Shown: piece by piece, positions 27,907 to 37,313 of the stretch | Layout of the letters: every line of letters begins with the position of its first letter | Position numbering within the stretch: the first letter of the stretch is position 1 | NCBI RefSeq assembly: GCF_018736065.1 | Contig: NZ_CP076129.1 | Location: forward strand, 1,537,501 to 1,601,500 | DNA from: Flammeovirga kamogawensis | Lineage (GTDB): Bacteria > Bacteroidota > Bacteroidia > Cytophagales > Flammeovirgaceae | Length of the DNA stretch: 64,000 nucleotides | Direction: 5' to 3' | Notes under the pieces: model-generated | Seen by the model: only the letters and a program-made list of their open reading frames with translations | Databases searched by the model: none | Told to the model about the DNA's origin: nothing | Program-made: the position numbers and the translations under genes

Positions 27907-29067
27907 TTAAGCTTCTACTGATTCTTCAACTCTTGCACCTTCACCAATAACAACAGCATAAGCAGACATCTCTTTATTCATGCCTTCTTTGTATGCCTTA
28001 GTCATACGCTCAATAAATGCATCTACAGCTTCTTCTTTTACAAGGTTGATAGTACAGCCACCAAAGCCGCCACCCATCATTCTTGCACCAAGAACGTTAT
28101 CATCTTCTAAAGTTTGCTCTACCAAGAAGTCTAATTCTGGGCAAGAAACAGCATATTTTTTAGAAAGACCTTCGTGAGAACCATAGATCATTTTACCTAA
28201 GTTCACTAAGTCACCTTTATCCATATACTCACAAGCTTTAGTTAAACGGTCGTTTTCTTCAACTACGTATGAACATCTGTTGTAGATTGTTTCGTCCATT
28301 TTACCTTCAAACTCGTGCATTTGCTCAACAGATACGTCACGCAAATTGATAATGTTAGGATATGTTTGTTTGATGATTTCAACACCAGCTTCACATTGCT
28401 CTCTTCTAGTATTGTATTCTGAAGAAGCCAATGAGTGAGTTACGTTTGTATTACAAAGAACAAGTTTATGTCCTGTAATATCTAAGTTATGGTACTCATA
28501 TTCTTTAGTACGACAATCTAACTTGATCACTTTGTTAGTTTGACCGAAAGTAGATGCAAATTGATCCATGATACCACACTTAACGCCAGCAAAGTTATGC
28601 TCAGACATTTGTGATGCCAATACGATGTCAATTTTTGATAAGTTACCATCAAATAATTTATTTAAACCTGTAGCTAAGGCACATTCTAAAGCTGCAGAAG
28701 AAGACATACCAGCTCCTAAAGGAACATCGCCAGCAAATACTACGTCAAAACCTTTTGGCTCTAAACCTTTCTTAGCAGTTTCTGCAACTACACCTTTAAT
28801 GTAGTTAATCCAACCTTCAGTAGGAACAATATTGCTTAGTTCAAAAGAACCTTCTTCTTCAAGGTCTAGTGCATAAGCATTTACAGTGTTAGTACCGTTT
28901 AATGCCAATGCAAAAACCATTTCTTTGTCAATAGATGCAGGTAGAACAAAACCATCATTGTAGTCTGTGTGCTCACCGATGATGTTAACACGACCTGGAG
29001 CTCTTGAGATCATTGGCTCCTTGCTGAATAATGCTTCAAATTTTTCTACGATTGCTTTAGCTTGCAT
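27907..29067 (-). CDS. galK: galactokinase
   Basis: This is a 386-residue GHMP kinase. The galactose signature APGRVNIIGEHTDYNDGFVLP is at the N-terminus (residues about 23-43). The ATP-binding GDVPLGAGMSSSAALE lies near 112-127, and GARMMGGGFGGC toward the C-terminus. It phosphorylates galactose at C1. It is the first gene of the operon and lies divergent to a LacI-type regulator with an operator in between. Confidence 0.97.
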   Translation of the reverse strand: MQAKAIVEKFEALFSKEPMISRAPGRVNIIGEHTDYNDGFVLPASIDKEMVFALALNGTNTVNAYALDLEEEGSFELSNIVPTEGWINYIKGVVAETAKKGLEPKGFDVVFAGDVPLGAGMSSSAALECALATGLNKLFDGNLSKIDIVLASQMSEHNFAGVKCGIMDQFASTFGQTNKVIKLDCRTKEYEYHNLDITGHKLVLCNTNVTHSLASSEYNTRREQCEAGVEIIKQTYPNIINLRDVSVEQMHEFEGKMDETIYNRCSYVVEENDRLTKACEYMDKGDLVNLGKMIYGSHEGLSKKYAVSCPELDFLVEQTLEDDNVLGARMMGGGFGGCTINLVKEEAVDAFIERMTKAYKEGMNKEMSAYAVVIGEGARVEESVEA

Positions 29068-29141
29068 GGTATTTTATGTTTAAGTTTAAATACTTTATTT
29101 CATTTCAATAGCTCAAATCTGAGGGTTAAATTTTAAATCGC

Positions 29142-29149
29142 CAAAATAA
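29142..29149 (-). promoter_or_regulatory. possible galK -7 element
   Basis: TTATTTTG on the minus strand is one base from TAnnTTTG and lies about 75 bp before galK. If used, the operator at 29173-29186 would fall on its -33 region. Confidence 0.35.
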
Positions 29150-29172
29150 CACTTCCTAAAATTTTAAAATAG

Positions 29173-29186
29173 CGTTACCGGTAACG
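29173..29186. promoter_or_regulatory. LacI-family operator palindrome
   Basis: CGTTACCGGTAACG is a perfect 14-bp palindrome with central CG, the form bound by LacI/GalR proteins. It is the only such site I found in the gal region. It lies 105 bp from galK and 54 bp from the regulator start, so it could control both. Confidence 0.75.
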
Positions 29187-29240
29187 TTCTCGGAAATTTT
29201 GTATCTTGTCATAATCTATCATTTTGTATAATTTTAACAC

Positions 29241-30284
29241 ATGAAAAAGAAAAGGCCTACCATAAAAGACATTGCCAGAAAATTAGACATATCTGTCTCT
29301 ACGGTATCAAGAGCGTTGAGAGATGCACAAGATATCAATCCTATTACAAAACGAAAGGTTGTAGAATTGGCTGATAAAATAGGGTATAAGAAAAGTGTGT
29401 TAGCAGCAGGTTTAGCAAGTAAAAAGTCATATCTTATCGGTGTAATAATACCAGAATTAACAGTTTCTTTTTTCGGGACTGTTATTATGGGGATTGATGA
29501 ATTTCTTAAACCTTTGGGGTACGACCTTATTATTGTTTATAGTGATGAGAATGAAAATAAAGAAAGTGATTGTATTGATTTGTTAATTGACAGGCAAGTG
29601 GATGGTATATTAATTTCATTATCATTTAATACAACAAAGGATGATCATTTGAGAAGAGTAATGGAAGAAGAAATTCCTATTGTTGTTTTTGATAGAATTT
29701 TACCAAATAGTGAATTACCAATACCGCGTGTTATTGTAGATGATTTTGATGCAGGTTACCAAGCTACAAATCATTTAATAAATAAAGGGTATAAACGAAT
29801 TGCATTTATTACAGGACCAACGGACATGCATATTTCGCAACAGCGATTATTAGGCTATAAAACGGCCATGGAGCGTAATGGAAGAGGAACATCAGGTGAT
29901 TTGATTGTACCAACAATCGATTTAAGAAGAAGCGTAGGAACTGCTTTAGATAAATTGATGGTTTTGAAAGACCGTCCAGATGCAATTATTACTTTTAATG
30001 ATCCTATCGCATTTAAATTAATCAGTTTATTGCACAAAAGAGGAATAAAAATTCCAGATAGAATTGCGGTTATGGGTATTTCTGGTGATGCTATGGGTGA
30101 GCTATTTTACCCTTCTTTATCAACTATAAACCAACCTGCAAAAGAAATGGGATATATAGCGGCAGGGTTATTACAAGATAGGATTAACGAGATGAAGAAA
30201 GCAAAAGATAGTGGGAGAGTGTTTATTCCGATGTCAATAATTAGAAAATTACCTGTGCAATTAATAGAAAGAGAAAGTACTTGA
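29241..30284 (+). CDS. LacI/GalR-family transcriptional regulator
   Basis: This is a 347-residue protein. The N-terminal helix-turn-helix is TIKDIARKLDISVSTVSRAL (residues 6-25), followed by a hinge helix and a periplasmic-binding-protein-like sensor domain (SYLIGVIIPELTVSFFG to the C-terminus, with ERLLGYKTAM-like and PDAIITFND segments). It is divergent from galK and next to a LacI-type palindrome. The simplest reading is a galactose-responsive repressor of galKTEM and of itself. The effector is inferred. Confidence 0.93.
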   Translation: MKKKRPTIKDIARKLDISVSTVSRALRDAQDINPITKRKVVELADKIGYKKSVLAAGLASKKSYLIGVIIPELTVSFFGTVIMGIDEFLKPLGYDLIIVYSDENENKESDCIDLLIDRQVDGILISLSFNTTKDDHLRRVMEEEIPIVVFDRILPNSELPIPRVIVDDFDAGYQATNHLINKGYKRIAFITGPTDMHISQQRLLGYKTAMERNGRGTSGDLIVPTIDLRRSVGTALDKLMVLKDRPDAIITFNDPIAFKLISLLHKRGIKIPDRIAVMGISGDAMGELFYPSLSTINQPAKEMGYIAAGLLQDRINEMKKAKDSGRVFIPMSIIRKLPVQLIEREST

Positions 30285-30338
30285 TATTAAAGTTAGATCT
30301 TAGATAATTTTATGTAAATTACTCTAAATAAATTAACT

Positions 30339-31073
30339 ATGATAAAGCCCGAAATACCAAAAACAGAAAAAATAAGGTTAGAAGATTTAGCATCTTATGA
30401 CTTATTTAATAGCATTGATAAAGTAGACTATCAGAATATTGCAAAAATAGCTGCACAAATTTGTAATACATCTATTTGTATGATAAGTGTAATTGATAAT
30501 GAAAAGCAGTGGTTTAAAGCAACTTACGGAATTGAAGCAACAGAAGGTTTAAGAGAGATGTCTTTTTGTGGGCATGCGTTAAATAAACCGGGAGAAATAA
30601 TGATTGTTGAAGATGCACGTTTAGATGAGAGATTCCATGATCATCCATTTGTAACCGAAGACCCACATGTAATATTTTATGCAGGAGTACCACTAGTAAC
30701 AAATAAGGGAAACCCACTAGGTACTATTTGTGTAATTGATGATAAACCAAAAACACTTACCGAAGGACAACAAGAAACTTTGATGGCTTTATCTTGTCAA
30801 GTTATGCGATTGTTTGAGTTAAGAAAGAAAAACCATATTCTAAAAGAACTAAATAATAATTTAAATAGCCACAATGTTGTTCTCGAAAAATTTATATTTC
30901 AATCTTCAGAAGATATTCTTGGACCGATGAACTCTATTGAAAGTTTAGCAAACTTGTTAAGTCTTTACAGAATTGAAGATCCTCAAGTATTACAAATAAT
31001 AGATAACCTTCAGAAATCAGTAGATGATCTAAGAAATTTAATGGATGGATTGAAAAATTATCAGAGTAATTAG
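30339..31073 (+). CDS. GAF-domain protein with a degenerate DHp-like tail
   Basis: This is a 244-residue cytoplasmic protein. Residues about 25-165 form a GAF domain of the type ICMISVIDNEKQWFKATYG, MSFCGHAL, IVEDARLDERFHDHPFV, FYAGVPLVTNKGNPLGTICVID. A coiled linker and a helix follow. The segment FIFQSSEDILGPMNSIESL aligns with a histidine-kinase dimerisation site, but the phosphoacceptor His is Glu (SEDI for SHDL). There is no ATPase domain. It may be a sensor or dimerisation partner of another kinase. Confidence 0.8.
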   Translation: MIKPEIPKTEKIRLEDLASYDLFNSIDKVDYQNIAKIAAQICNTSICMISVIDNEKQWFKATYGIEATEGLREMSFCGHALNKPGEIMIVEDARLDERFHDHPFVTEDPHVIFYAGVPLVTNKGNPLGTICVIDDKPKTLTEGQQETLMALSCQVMRLFELRKKNHILKELNNNLNSHNVVLEKFIFQSSEDILGPMNSIESLANLLSLYRIEDPQVLQIIDNLQKSVDDLRNLMDGLKNYQSN

Positions 31074-31151
31074 AATAATAATAACATTTTTTAGCAGATT
31101 AAATGATATTAGTATATATTTATAATACGATCTCTTATTAATCTATCAAAT

Positions 31152-32162
31152 ATGAAATACATATTACTCTTACTTTTTTCATTGTTGTCTTTTAGTCTTT
31201 ATGCACAAGAAGAAACATTAAAAGAACCTAATGATCAAACAATAATTGCAAATACAGACAGTATTTATCCTTATAAATTTCCTATTTGGGGACAACAAGT
31301 GATAGATAGAGGTTACGATTTCCCATTACCTGGAGGAGTAGCATTACATTATGTATATAATGAAATGTTTTTAGATATTACAGATTTTAAGTTGGGTTTT
31401 AATAATATGGGGTACAACCCAATTTTTAATAAAAATACCCTTGGATTTAAGAAAACAAGAGCTGTTTCACACGGTTACAATGTACGTGCTGACCTTTTTG
31501 TACTTCCCTTTTTAGATGTTTATGGTTTATTCTCACAAGTAGGAGGTAGTACAGAAGTTAGTTTACAACCAAATTTTGGTAACGAGAAATTTCCTGAGTT
31601 TAGCTCAAAAGTAGAATTTACAGCAATTGCTTTTGGTGGAGGTGCTACATTTAATTATGGTATTGGCCAATATTTTATTTCTTGGGATATTAATTACTCA
31701 GCTACAAGAACAGAATTACTTAAAAATAATGTTGGTGTAATCACATCTTCTGCAAGATTTGGTAGAAGATTTAACTTTAAAAAGCAGCGTTATTTAGCAT
31801 TTTATGTAGGTGCAATGTACCGTAATTTTACCAATGCAGAAGGGAATGCAGGTGATATAACATTAGGGACAGCAATACCAGGAATTGGAGATGCAGTAAG
31901 AAATTGGTACGGTCAATTATCTCCTGTTCAAAAGAAAATTATTGATGGTGTTAATGAACAAATTGGGATTGATGTAGGTTCTGGTAATATAGAAAATATG
32001 TCAATTCAATATGAAATTAAGAAAGACCTTATTCAAAAATTCACTTTCCAATTTGGAGGTCAATTCCAATTATCTAAAAGGATAATGATTAGAGGAGAAT
32101 ATGGAGTTTCTCAGTATAGTAAATTCTTACTTACAGGTGTAAATTATAGATTCGGATTATAA
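31152..32162 (+). CDS. outer-membrane beta-barrel protein (hypothetical)
   Basis: This 336-residue protein has a signal peptide (about 1-19, ending LYAQ). Its strands alternate hydrophobic and polar residues and often end in aromatic residues, and it closes with YSKFLLTGVNYRFGL, a typical barrel C-terminus. No named family is recognised. Its stop codon overlaps the ATG of the next gene by one base, so the two are translated from one mRNA. Confidence 0.7.
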   Translation: MKYILLLLFSLLSFSLYAQEETLKEPNDQTIIANTDSIYPYKFPIWGQQVIDRGYDFPLPGGVALHYVYNEMFLDITDFKLGFNNMGYNPIFNKNTLGFKKTRAVSHGYNVRADLFVLPFLDVYGLFSQVGGSTEVSLQPNFGNEKFPEFSSKVEFTAIAFGGGATFNYGIGQYFISWDINYSATRTELLKNNVGVITSSARFGRRFNFKKQRYLAFYVGAMYRNFTNAEGNAGDITLGTAIPGIGDAVRNWYGQLSPVQKKIIDGVNEQIGIDVGSGNIENMSIQYEIKKDLIQKFTFQFGGQFQLSKRIMIRGEYGVSQYSKFLLTGVNYRFGL

Positions 32163-32545
32163 TGAAAAATCTTTTCTTACTTTTCTTTATCCTGTTTTCA
32201 TCAACACTTTTTGCACAACAGAAGGTAATGGAGTTCTACTTTAATGGAGGAGAATTTTCTGTAACAGAATGTATGGTACAGATGCAAGATAGTGACGAAG
32301 AAGAACATACAGACCAAGCAAGATTAAGCTATACTAAAAGTAGTAATACTTTTACAGTTGATTTTGTAGATGACGACTTTAAAAATCATCAAGAAGAATT
32401 AAGTGGCTTAGAAGCTTATGTTGTAAGTGGAGAACCAACTATTATATGGAGTAAAAAAAAGGGCAGTACTCCTTTTGTTAAAGTAAAGGAAATTGACAAT
32501 AATTTAATATTTGAGTGGCATGGGGATAAGTTTATAATAGATTAA
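32162..32545 (+). CDS. secreted hypothetical protein
   Basis: This is a 127-residue protein with a signal peptide (about 1-18, ending LFAQ). The mature part is acidic and beta-rich (VMEFYFNGGEFSVTE, NNLIFEWHGDKF). It starts inside the stop codon of the barrel gene, so it is probably a partner of that protein. No family is recognised. Confidence 0.65.
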   Translation: MKNLFLLFFILFSSTLFAQQKVMEFYFNGGEFSVTECMVQMQDSDEEEHTDQARLSYTKSSNTFTVDFVDDDFKNHQEELSGLEAYVVSGEPTIIWSKKKGSTPFVKVKEIDNNLIFEWHGDKFIID

Positions 32546-32566
32546 ATTTACTTCCTCTTATACCCA

Positions 32567-32606
32567 ATTAAAAATTGCATGAATTAATTTGATTTTGCAT
32601 TTTTAA
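32567..32606 (+). terminator. weak hairpin after the barrel operon
   Basis: ATTAAAAAttgca and TGCATTTTTAAT pair with one bulge, with T-rich sequence in the right arm. Support is modest. Confidence 0.4.
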
Positions 32607-32638
32607 TAAAAAAAAGTAGTACTACTAAATGGTATAAT

Positions 32639-33715
32639 ATGTATTTTGAAGGAAATATAACAATTGACCCAAGTCAGTTAACACAAATAGAAAAAGTTAA
32701 ACCTACTAAAGCTTTTAAAAGAATGTTGCATTACCTTACTATGGGTAATGTATCTGATAAAGTAGAGAGAGAAACCTTTTCTGCATTATCTATATTACAG
32801 CAATTAAATACAGTTCTTTTCCATTCAAATATTGATAATATAGTACGTTTATCACATGATGGAATAGATTTTTATTTAGATACACAAGGTAAAGAGGGTG
32901 ATTTAAAAGAAGCGTTTGATGCATATGACTTAGAGGTTGATACATCAATGTCTGTTTACTTTAAAAAACTTGTGATGATTATGGAACACGAAGACCATAA
33001 TTTTAAATACTTGTTAGAAATAGATATCAATCGAACGCATGATGTCGGGGAGTACCCAATTGCCATAAAAATTAACGGTTTACTCAAACAATTTAATAGT
33101 AAAGGTAAGGAGCGTTCGTCATTAGAAAATGAAATGAAAGATCTTTTTCAAGATCAAGAAAAATACAATGCTTTTAAATTAGAAAAGCAGCACCTTTTCG
33201 AGGCTTTTTTACAGGAGTTGAAAGTAAATATTAAATCATTAATGAAGGTTGATGATGTTAAATTGAGTGTGAAATCAAAAATTATTGTTCCAACTCAAAA
33301 GGTTGCTTCTAAAGAAAACATACGCTATAAAAGAGAATACGGAGATTATGGAATCCATTACGGATATTATGGATTTGATGATTTCTTATTTTATAGTATG
33401 CTGTGGTCTAATATGTCGCACAATAACAATATCACCATACAAGATTCTTTTTTCGAAACGGAATTAGGGCATGATATGGGATATATGGAATCTGTAGATG
33501 CTAGTTCAGATTACTTTAACGATGAAATAACTTCTAATTTTGACGATTTCAATACCGATACCTCTAGTTCATCAGATGATATAGTAATTGATGACTATGG
33601 TATAACAGAATCAGAATCAGAAGAAAATAAAACTGGCGGTTGGTTTGACCTAAGTGATAACGATACTTGGTCTGATGATGATGATTTTGGATCTGACGAC
33701 GACGATGATTGGTAA
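32639..33715 (+). CDS. hypothetical protein with a long acidic tail
   Basis: This is a 358-residue protein without a signal peptide. Residues 1-230 are mixed alpha/beta (VERETFSALSILQQLNTVLF, VKLSVKSKIIVP). A Tyr/Gly-rich patch (GDYGIHYGYYGFDDFL) follows. From about 280 on the chain is very rich in Asp, Ser and Glu and ends GSDDDDDW. The tail is probably disordered. I recognise no family. It stands alone. Confidence 0.6.
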   Translation: MYFEGNITIDPSQLTQIEKVKPTKAFKRMLHYLTMGNVSDKVERETFSALSILQQLNTVLFHSNIDNIVRLSHDGIDFYLDTQGKEGDLKEAFDAYDLEVDTSMSVYFKKLVMIMEHEDHNFKYLLEIDINRTHDVGEYPIAIKINGLLKQFNSKGKERSSLENEMKDLFQDQEKYNAFKLEKQHLFEAFLQELKVNIKSLMKVDDVKLSVKSKIIVPTQKVASKENIRYKREYGDYGIHYGYYGFDDFLFYSMLWSNMSHNNNITIQDSFFETELGHDMGYMESVDASSDYFNDEITSNFDDFNTDTSSSSDDIVIDDYGITESESEENKTGGWFDLSDNDTWSDDDDFGSDDDDDW

Positions 33716-33869
33716 AATAGTTTTCCAATATTAAATACATTTCTACTCTAGTTTCATTTTTGATCAATCAACATATTATTAATAGTGATAATAAAACCTT
33801 AAATAAAGAATACGTTATTAATAAAATTTAATTTTCCGATTTATACAATTTACCCAATAGGTGAATATT

Positions 33870-33877
33870 TAATTTTG
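33870..33877 (+). promoter_or_regulatory. -7 element upstream of the dehalogenase-like gene
   Basis: TAATTTTG fits TAnnTTTG, 36 bp before the ATG at 33914. No TTG is seen at -33 spacing. Confidence 0.35.
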
Positions 33878-33913
33878 TGTATATCAATTAATTAACTATT
33901 TAAAAATAACGAT

Positions 33914-34912
33914 ATGCAAAATTTAAAAAAAGTATTGATCTATTTAGGCATTACAAGTTTATTGACTTTTATTTTTTTCCAAAACACTATTAATGCTCAG
34001 GAAAAATATAAAAATGGCTCAAAAAGTAAGGCAGTAAATACCTTTAAAGATAAAAAATGGTTTGACGCTAAAGAATATCCTTTTGATGATCATTTCTATA
34101 AAGTACCTGTTGGTAATATGCATTATATAGATGAAGGCGAAGGAGATCCTATTGTAATGGTTCACGGAAACCCTGGTTGGTCTTTTGAGTTTAGAAACGA
34201 AGTTAAAGCACTGTCTAAAACTAATAGATGTATTGTTCCTGATCATATTGGATTTGGATTATCAGACAAGCCTTATGATTGGGATTATTTACCAGAACAT
34301 CATGCAGAAAATCTTGAACTTCTATTAGATAGTTTAGATCTAACAAATATTACATTAGTTGTTAACGATTGGGGAGGGCCTATTGGTTTGTCTTATGCTT
34401 TAAAACATCCAGAAAAAATTAAGCGTATTGTAATAATGAATACTTGGATGTGGTCTTTAGAAGATGATGAATTTTATCAAAGTTTTAGTAATTTTTTTGG
34501 TAAAGGTTTTGGGAAGTCTTTAACTAAAAGATTCAATTTTTTTGGTAAAGTGGCTTTGAAAGGTGTTTTAGGTGATAAAAAAAGTTTATCAAAAAAGATA
34601 CATAAATACTATTATAAACATATGGAAACACCTAAAGAAAGAAAAGGGTGTTATACTTTCCCAAAAGAAATTATTGATTCAAGTGAATGGTTGGCTAGTC
34701 TTTGGTCTCAAAAAAGTAAAATTGATACTATTCCTACTACTTTTATTTGGGGAATGAAAGATAGAGCGTTTAGAGATGTAGAATTAAAATATTGGGTAGA
34801 CAACTGGAATAATTTTAAAGTAATTGAATTAGAAGAAGTAGGGCATTTCCCTCAGGAAGAAAGCCCTCAAGTTTTAATAAATGAATTAAGAGAAATTGTA
34901 CCAGCTAAATAA
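33914..34912 (+). CDS. alpha/beta hydrolase, haloalkane dehalogenase-like
   Basis: This is a 332-residue protein with an N-terminal signal or anchor (about residues 9-27). The fold begins with MVHGNPGWSFEFRNEV. The nucleophile elbow is VVNDWGGPIG with Asp152, an Asp nucleophile followed by Trp as in haloalkane dehalogenases; most esterases have Ser. FIWGMKDRAF provides an acid and VGHFPQEE the base (His311). These features fit the dehalogenase branch, but activity on halides is inference. The predicted export is unusual for that branch. Confidence 0.78.
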   Translation: MQNLKKVLIYLGITSLLTFIFFQNTINAQEKYKNGSKSKAVNTFKDKKWFDAKEYPFDDHFYKVPVGNMHYIDEGEGDPIVMVHGNPGWSFEFRNEVKALSKTNRCIVPDHIGFGLSDKPYDWDYLPEHHAENLELLLDSLDLTNITLVVNDWGGPIGLSYALKHPEKIKRIVIMNTWMWSLEDDEFYQSFSNFFGKGFGKSLTKRFNFFGKVALKGVLGDKKSLSKKIHKYYYKHMETPKERKGCYTFPKEIIDSSEWLASLWSQKSKIDTIPTTFIWGMKDRAFRDVELKYWVDNWNNFKVIELEEVGHFPQEESPQVLINELREIVPAK

Positions 34913-34934
34913 GAGTTACTTTTTTGATAGCCAG

Positions 34935-34979
34935 AAGTCATATCATCTAAAATTAATAGATGGTATGACTTTTTACTTT
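34935..34979 (+). terminator. terminator of the dehalogenase-like gene
   Basis: AAGTCATATCATCTA pairs with TAGATGGTATGACTT (15 bp, one G-U) and is followed by TTTT and more T. Confidence 0.88.
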
Positions 34980-35014
34980 TCGATATATTGATTTTAATGC
35001 GTTTATACAGGAAT

Positions 35015-35845
35015 TTAAAATGACAATCTAATACAAGGTTGAGGAACAAAAGAGCTTGCTTTATGCTTTTTTAAATCTTTATTAAAGTGCATACCAATAC
35101 CACATCCAATTTCTAGTTTAGAAAACGAATCATTTTTGAAAATGGTGTTTCTACCTACATCAAATAAGAAGCGTACCTGTGATAAGAAATCTGTACCTAA
35201 ATCTGCACCACCAAATTCTGCCCTATTTTTAACTTGAGGTATTAGATCAACAAATCCTTGTATTCTAAATCCAGCTTTTTGCCATACATGTAAGTTAAAT
35301 GCGGCAGTAATTTGCATCGAGTTTTCTTTAACATTATCGGTTCTCCAATATGCAGAAACTTTTAAGAAATCTTTTTTTAGTGGAGCTTTAAAAGTAAACC
35401 CAATACCAGCTAAACCAGCAGCATTACCATTAGTAAGGTTTATTTGTCCATCTAATGATACATCTGCAACAGGCCCAAAAGAAAAGTCTCTACCAGTAAT
35501 TCCAGATAAACTTACCCAAGGATATACTTCAGAATATAATCTATATTTTCCAGATGTTTTATCTAAAGTTTCATTGCTATATCCAGCTTCGTAGAAACCA
35601 TCGGGAGCAAATAAAAAGTTTACAAATCCGTAAACACCACCCCATTTAGTAATAGTGGTATGATCTAAAGTAAACATTCCCATACCTCCATTCTTAGGGT
35701 TTTGTCCACAATAATAATCGGTGTTATTCCAGCCATATACATATTCTAGAAAGGTAGTTGATTTTCTCTCTTGAGCATATGAACTTTTAGGCATAAAAAA
35801 GCCAGCCATCACAATGATAGAAATAGAAAGGTTTTTTAAAAACAT
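35015..35845 (-). CDS. Tsx/DUF5020-like outer-membrane channel
   Basis: This 276-residue protein has a signal peptide (about 1-24, ending SSYAQ). TFLEYVYGWNNTDYYCGQNP is followed by many barrel strands and the end SFVPQPCIRLSF. The layout resembles the nucleoside-specific channel (Tsx) and DUF5020 group. Two Cys near the N- and C-terminal parts could form a disulfide. Substrate specificity cannot be read. Confidence 0.6.
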   Translation of the reverse strand: MFLKNLSISIIVMAGFFMPKSSYAQERKSTTFLEYVYGWNNTDYYCGQNPKNGGMGMFTLDHTTITKWGGVYGFVNFLFAPDGFYEAGYSNETLDKTSGKYRLYSEVYPWVSLSGITGRDFSFGPVADVSLDGQINLTNGNAAGLAGIGFTFKAPLKKDFLKVSAYWRTDNVKENSMQITAAFNLHVWQKAGFRIQGFVDLIPQVKNRAEFGGADLGTDFLSQVRFLFDVGRNTIFKNDSFSKLEIGCGIGMHFNKDLKKHKASSFVPQPCIRLSF

Positions 35846-36085
35846 GGTATTATTAAAATTATATGAATGCCTACTAGAGCTTTCAAGTAGAAAAAACCAC
35901 TTGATTTTAGAGAATCTTGTAGGTTTTATTATTTAAAGAGATGAGAACAATACAGTGTTATTTTCTATTATATATGTATTTCATATATAAGATATAAGTA
36001 TCACCATTGTTAGTAATAGTCTAGATATCGAAATTATTCTTATTTCATGAATCACACTTGCACAGTTTATAGGTAATTTTTAAAT

Positions 36086-36111
36086 GTGGTTACATTAATA
36101 AATGTAACCAC
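36086..36111 (-). terminator. perfect 11-bp hairpin after the amidinotransferase gene
   Basis: GTGGTTACATT and AATGTAACCAC have a 4-nt loop and lie 13 bp past the stop at 36124. No T-run follows on the minus strand. Confidence 0.5.
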
Positions 36112-36123
36112 TAGATGCATATA

Positions 36124-37101
36124 TTAAGCTAATGTAGCACTCTCTCTAACTAGAGGGTGGTGCCAACAACGGAAAGAACCGCCTTGCCAGATCATAGAAC
36201 TAAAAGGAGTAGCAATTACTTCTTGCCCGGCATCTTCTAAATCTTTAATTAATTCAGGTAATTCAGATGGAACCATAATAGTCTTTTCATCAATTACTAG
36301 ATTATTACAAGCCTGTTTTGTTTCGGCATCTTCGACAGATACTTCAATTAACTCCCAATCTGCTAATAACGGAGGTATACCATCAACAAATGCTTCTTTA
36401 CAGATAATAGCCAGTCCTTCTCTAGGTGTACATAAAACACAATCTAAGTGTAAGAAATTACTAGAAAGTTTCACTTCATGAATTCTGTATTCATCACCTA
36501 AATATCTTTTTAACCAAGCAATACCTGCAGCATTACTACCATTACCAGAATGTCCAACAAGTATATCCTTACCTAAAAGAAAAACATCACCAGATTCAAG
36601 GTACGAACCACCACTATATGGGAACGGTTCTGGCATAGCAACAATTTGTGCATCGCTATTTTCAAGACGTTCATTAAGCGTACGTCTTATTGCCCACTTA
36701 GTACTACGTCTACCTTGGTTTTGTAAACTCGTTTCTATGTAGTTATTACCAATAACAACAATCTCATCTCTAGGATACATAGATAAACGAAGAAATTCAC
36801 CTTCTCCAAAAAAGGATAGTTCTTCTTCATTTGGCTTCTCACATTTGTGAACTTTAATACCTCTTTCTTCTAAAAGATTAATTGCCGTTTGAATCTGATC
36901 TACTTGTTCTTTCCATAATTCAGGAAGCTTTTCTTCAATAGTACCTCCACACGTTTTCGTGAATCTTTCCACAGCTAAATCACTTAACCAAGGTCTCATG
37001 TATTCAGGAAATTCACCAGGGATATAGAAGTATGCACTACCTACAATTACTTCTTTTAAAGCACCCCATTCGTGATTGACCATTATTTCTTTTGTTGACA
37101 T
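36124..37101 (-). CDS. amidinotransferase-family protein
   Basis: This is a 325-residue cytoplasmic enzyme of the glycine/inosamine amidinotransferase superfamily. Near the N-terminus is VNHEWGALKEVIVG. The catalytic set is visible: SYLESGDVFLLG (acid), NFLHLDCVLC (His) and GGSFRCWHHPLVRE with the nucleophile Cys312. It should transfer an amidino group from arginine to an amine, or hydrolyse a guanidino compound. The acceptor is unknown. A consensus promoter lies upstream and a divergent AraC-family gene follows that promoter region, so that protein may regulate it. Confidence 0.85.
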   Translation of the reverse strand: MSTKEIMVNHEWGALKEVIVGSAYFYIPGEFPEYMRPWLSDLAVERFTKTCGGTIEEKLPELWKEQVDQIQTAINLLEERGIKVHKCEKPNEEELSFFGEGEFLRLSMYPRDEIVVIGNNYIETSLQNQGRRSTKWAIRRTLNERLENSDAQIVAMPEPFPYSGGSYLESGDVFLLGKDILVGHSGNGSNAAGIAWLKRYLGDEYRIHEVKLSSNFLHLDCVLCTPREGLAIICKEAFVDGIPPLLADWELIEVSVEDAETKQACNNLVIDEKTIMVPSELPELIKDLEDAGQEVIATPFSSMIWQGGSFRCWHHPLVRESATLA

Positions 37102-37153
37102 AATATTCTGATATTTAATGTATTATAAATTGAATTATCGTTTTTTGATAAAG

Positions 37154-37185
37154 CAAATATATTAGTCAACTCTTTGTTTTTTCAA
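37154..37185 (-). promoter_or_regulatory. consensus promoter of the amidinotransferase gene
   Basis: On the minus strand TTG (37183-37185) and TATATTTG (37154-37161) are 21 bp apart. This is the best-supported promoter in the window and gives a leader of about 45 nt. Confidence 0.7.
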
Positions 37186-37313
37186 GCTTTAAATGTGAAT
37201 AGAGTATAATAAAATACAAAATAATTTATGATAAGGTTTATTTATATGTAAATTATGGTATATTTCTATGTAAGTAGAGTTTACTATTATATTGAATCTA
37301 AGAGTTATGTACT

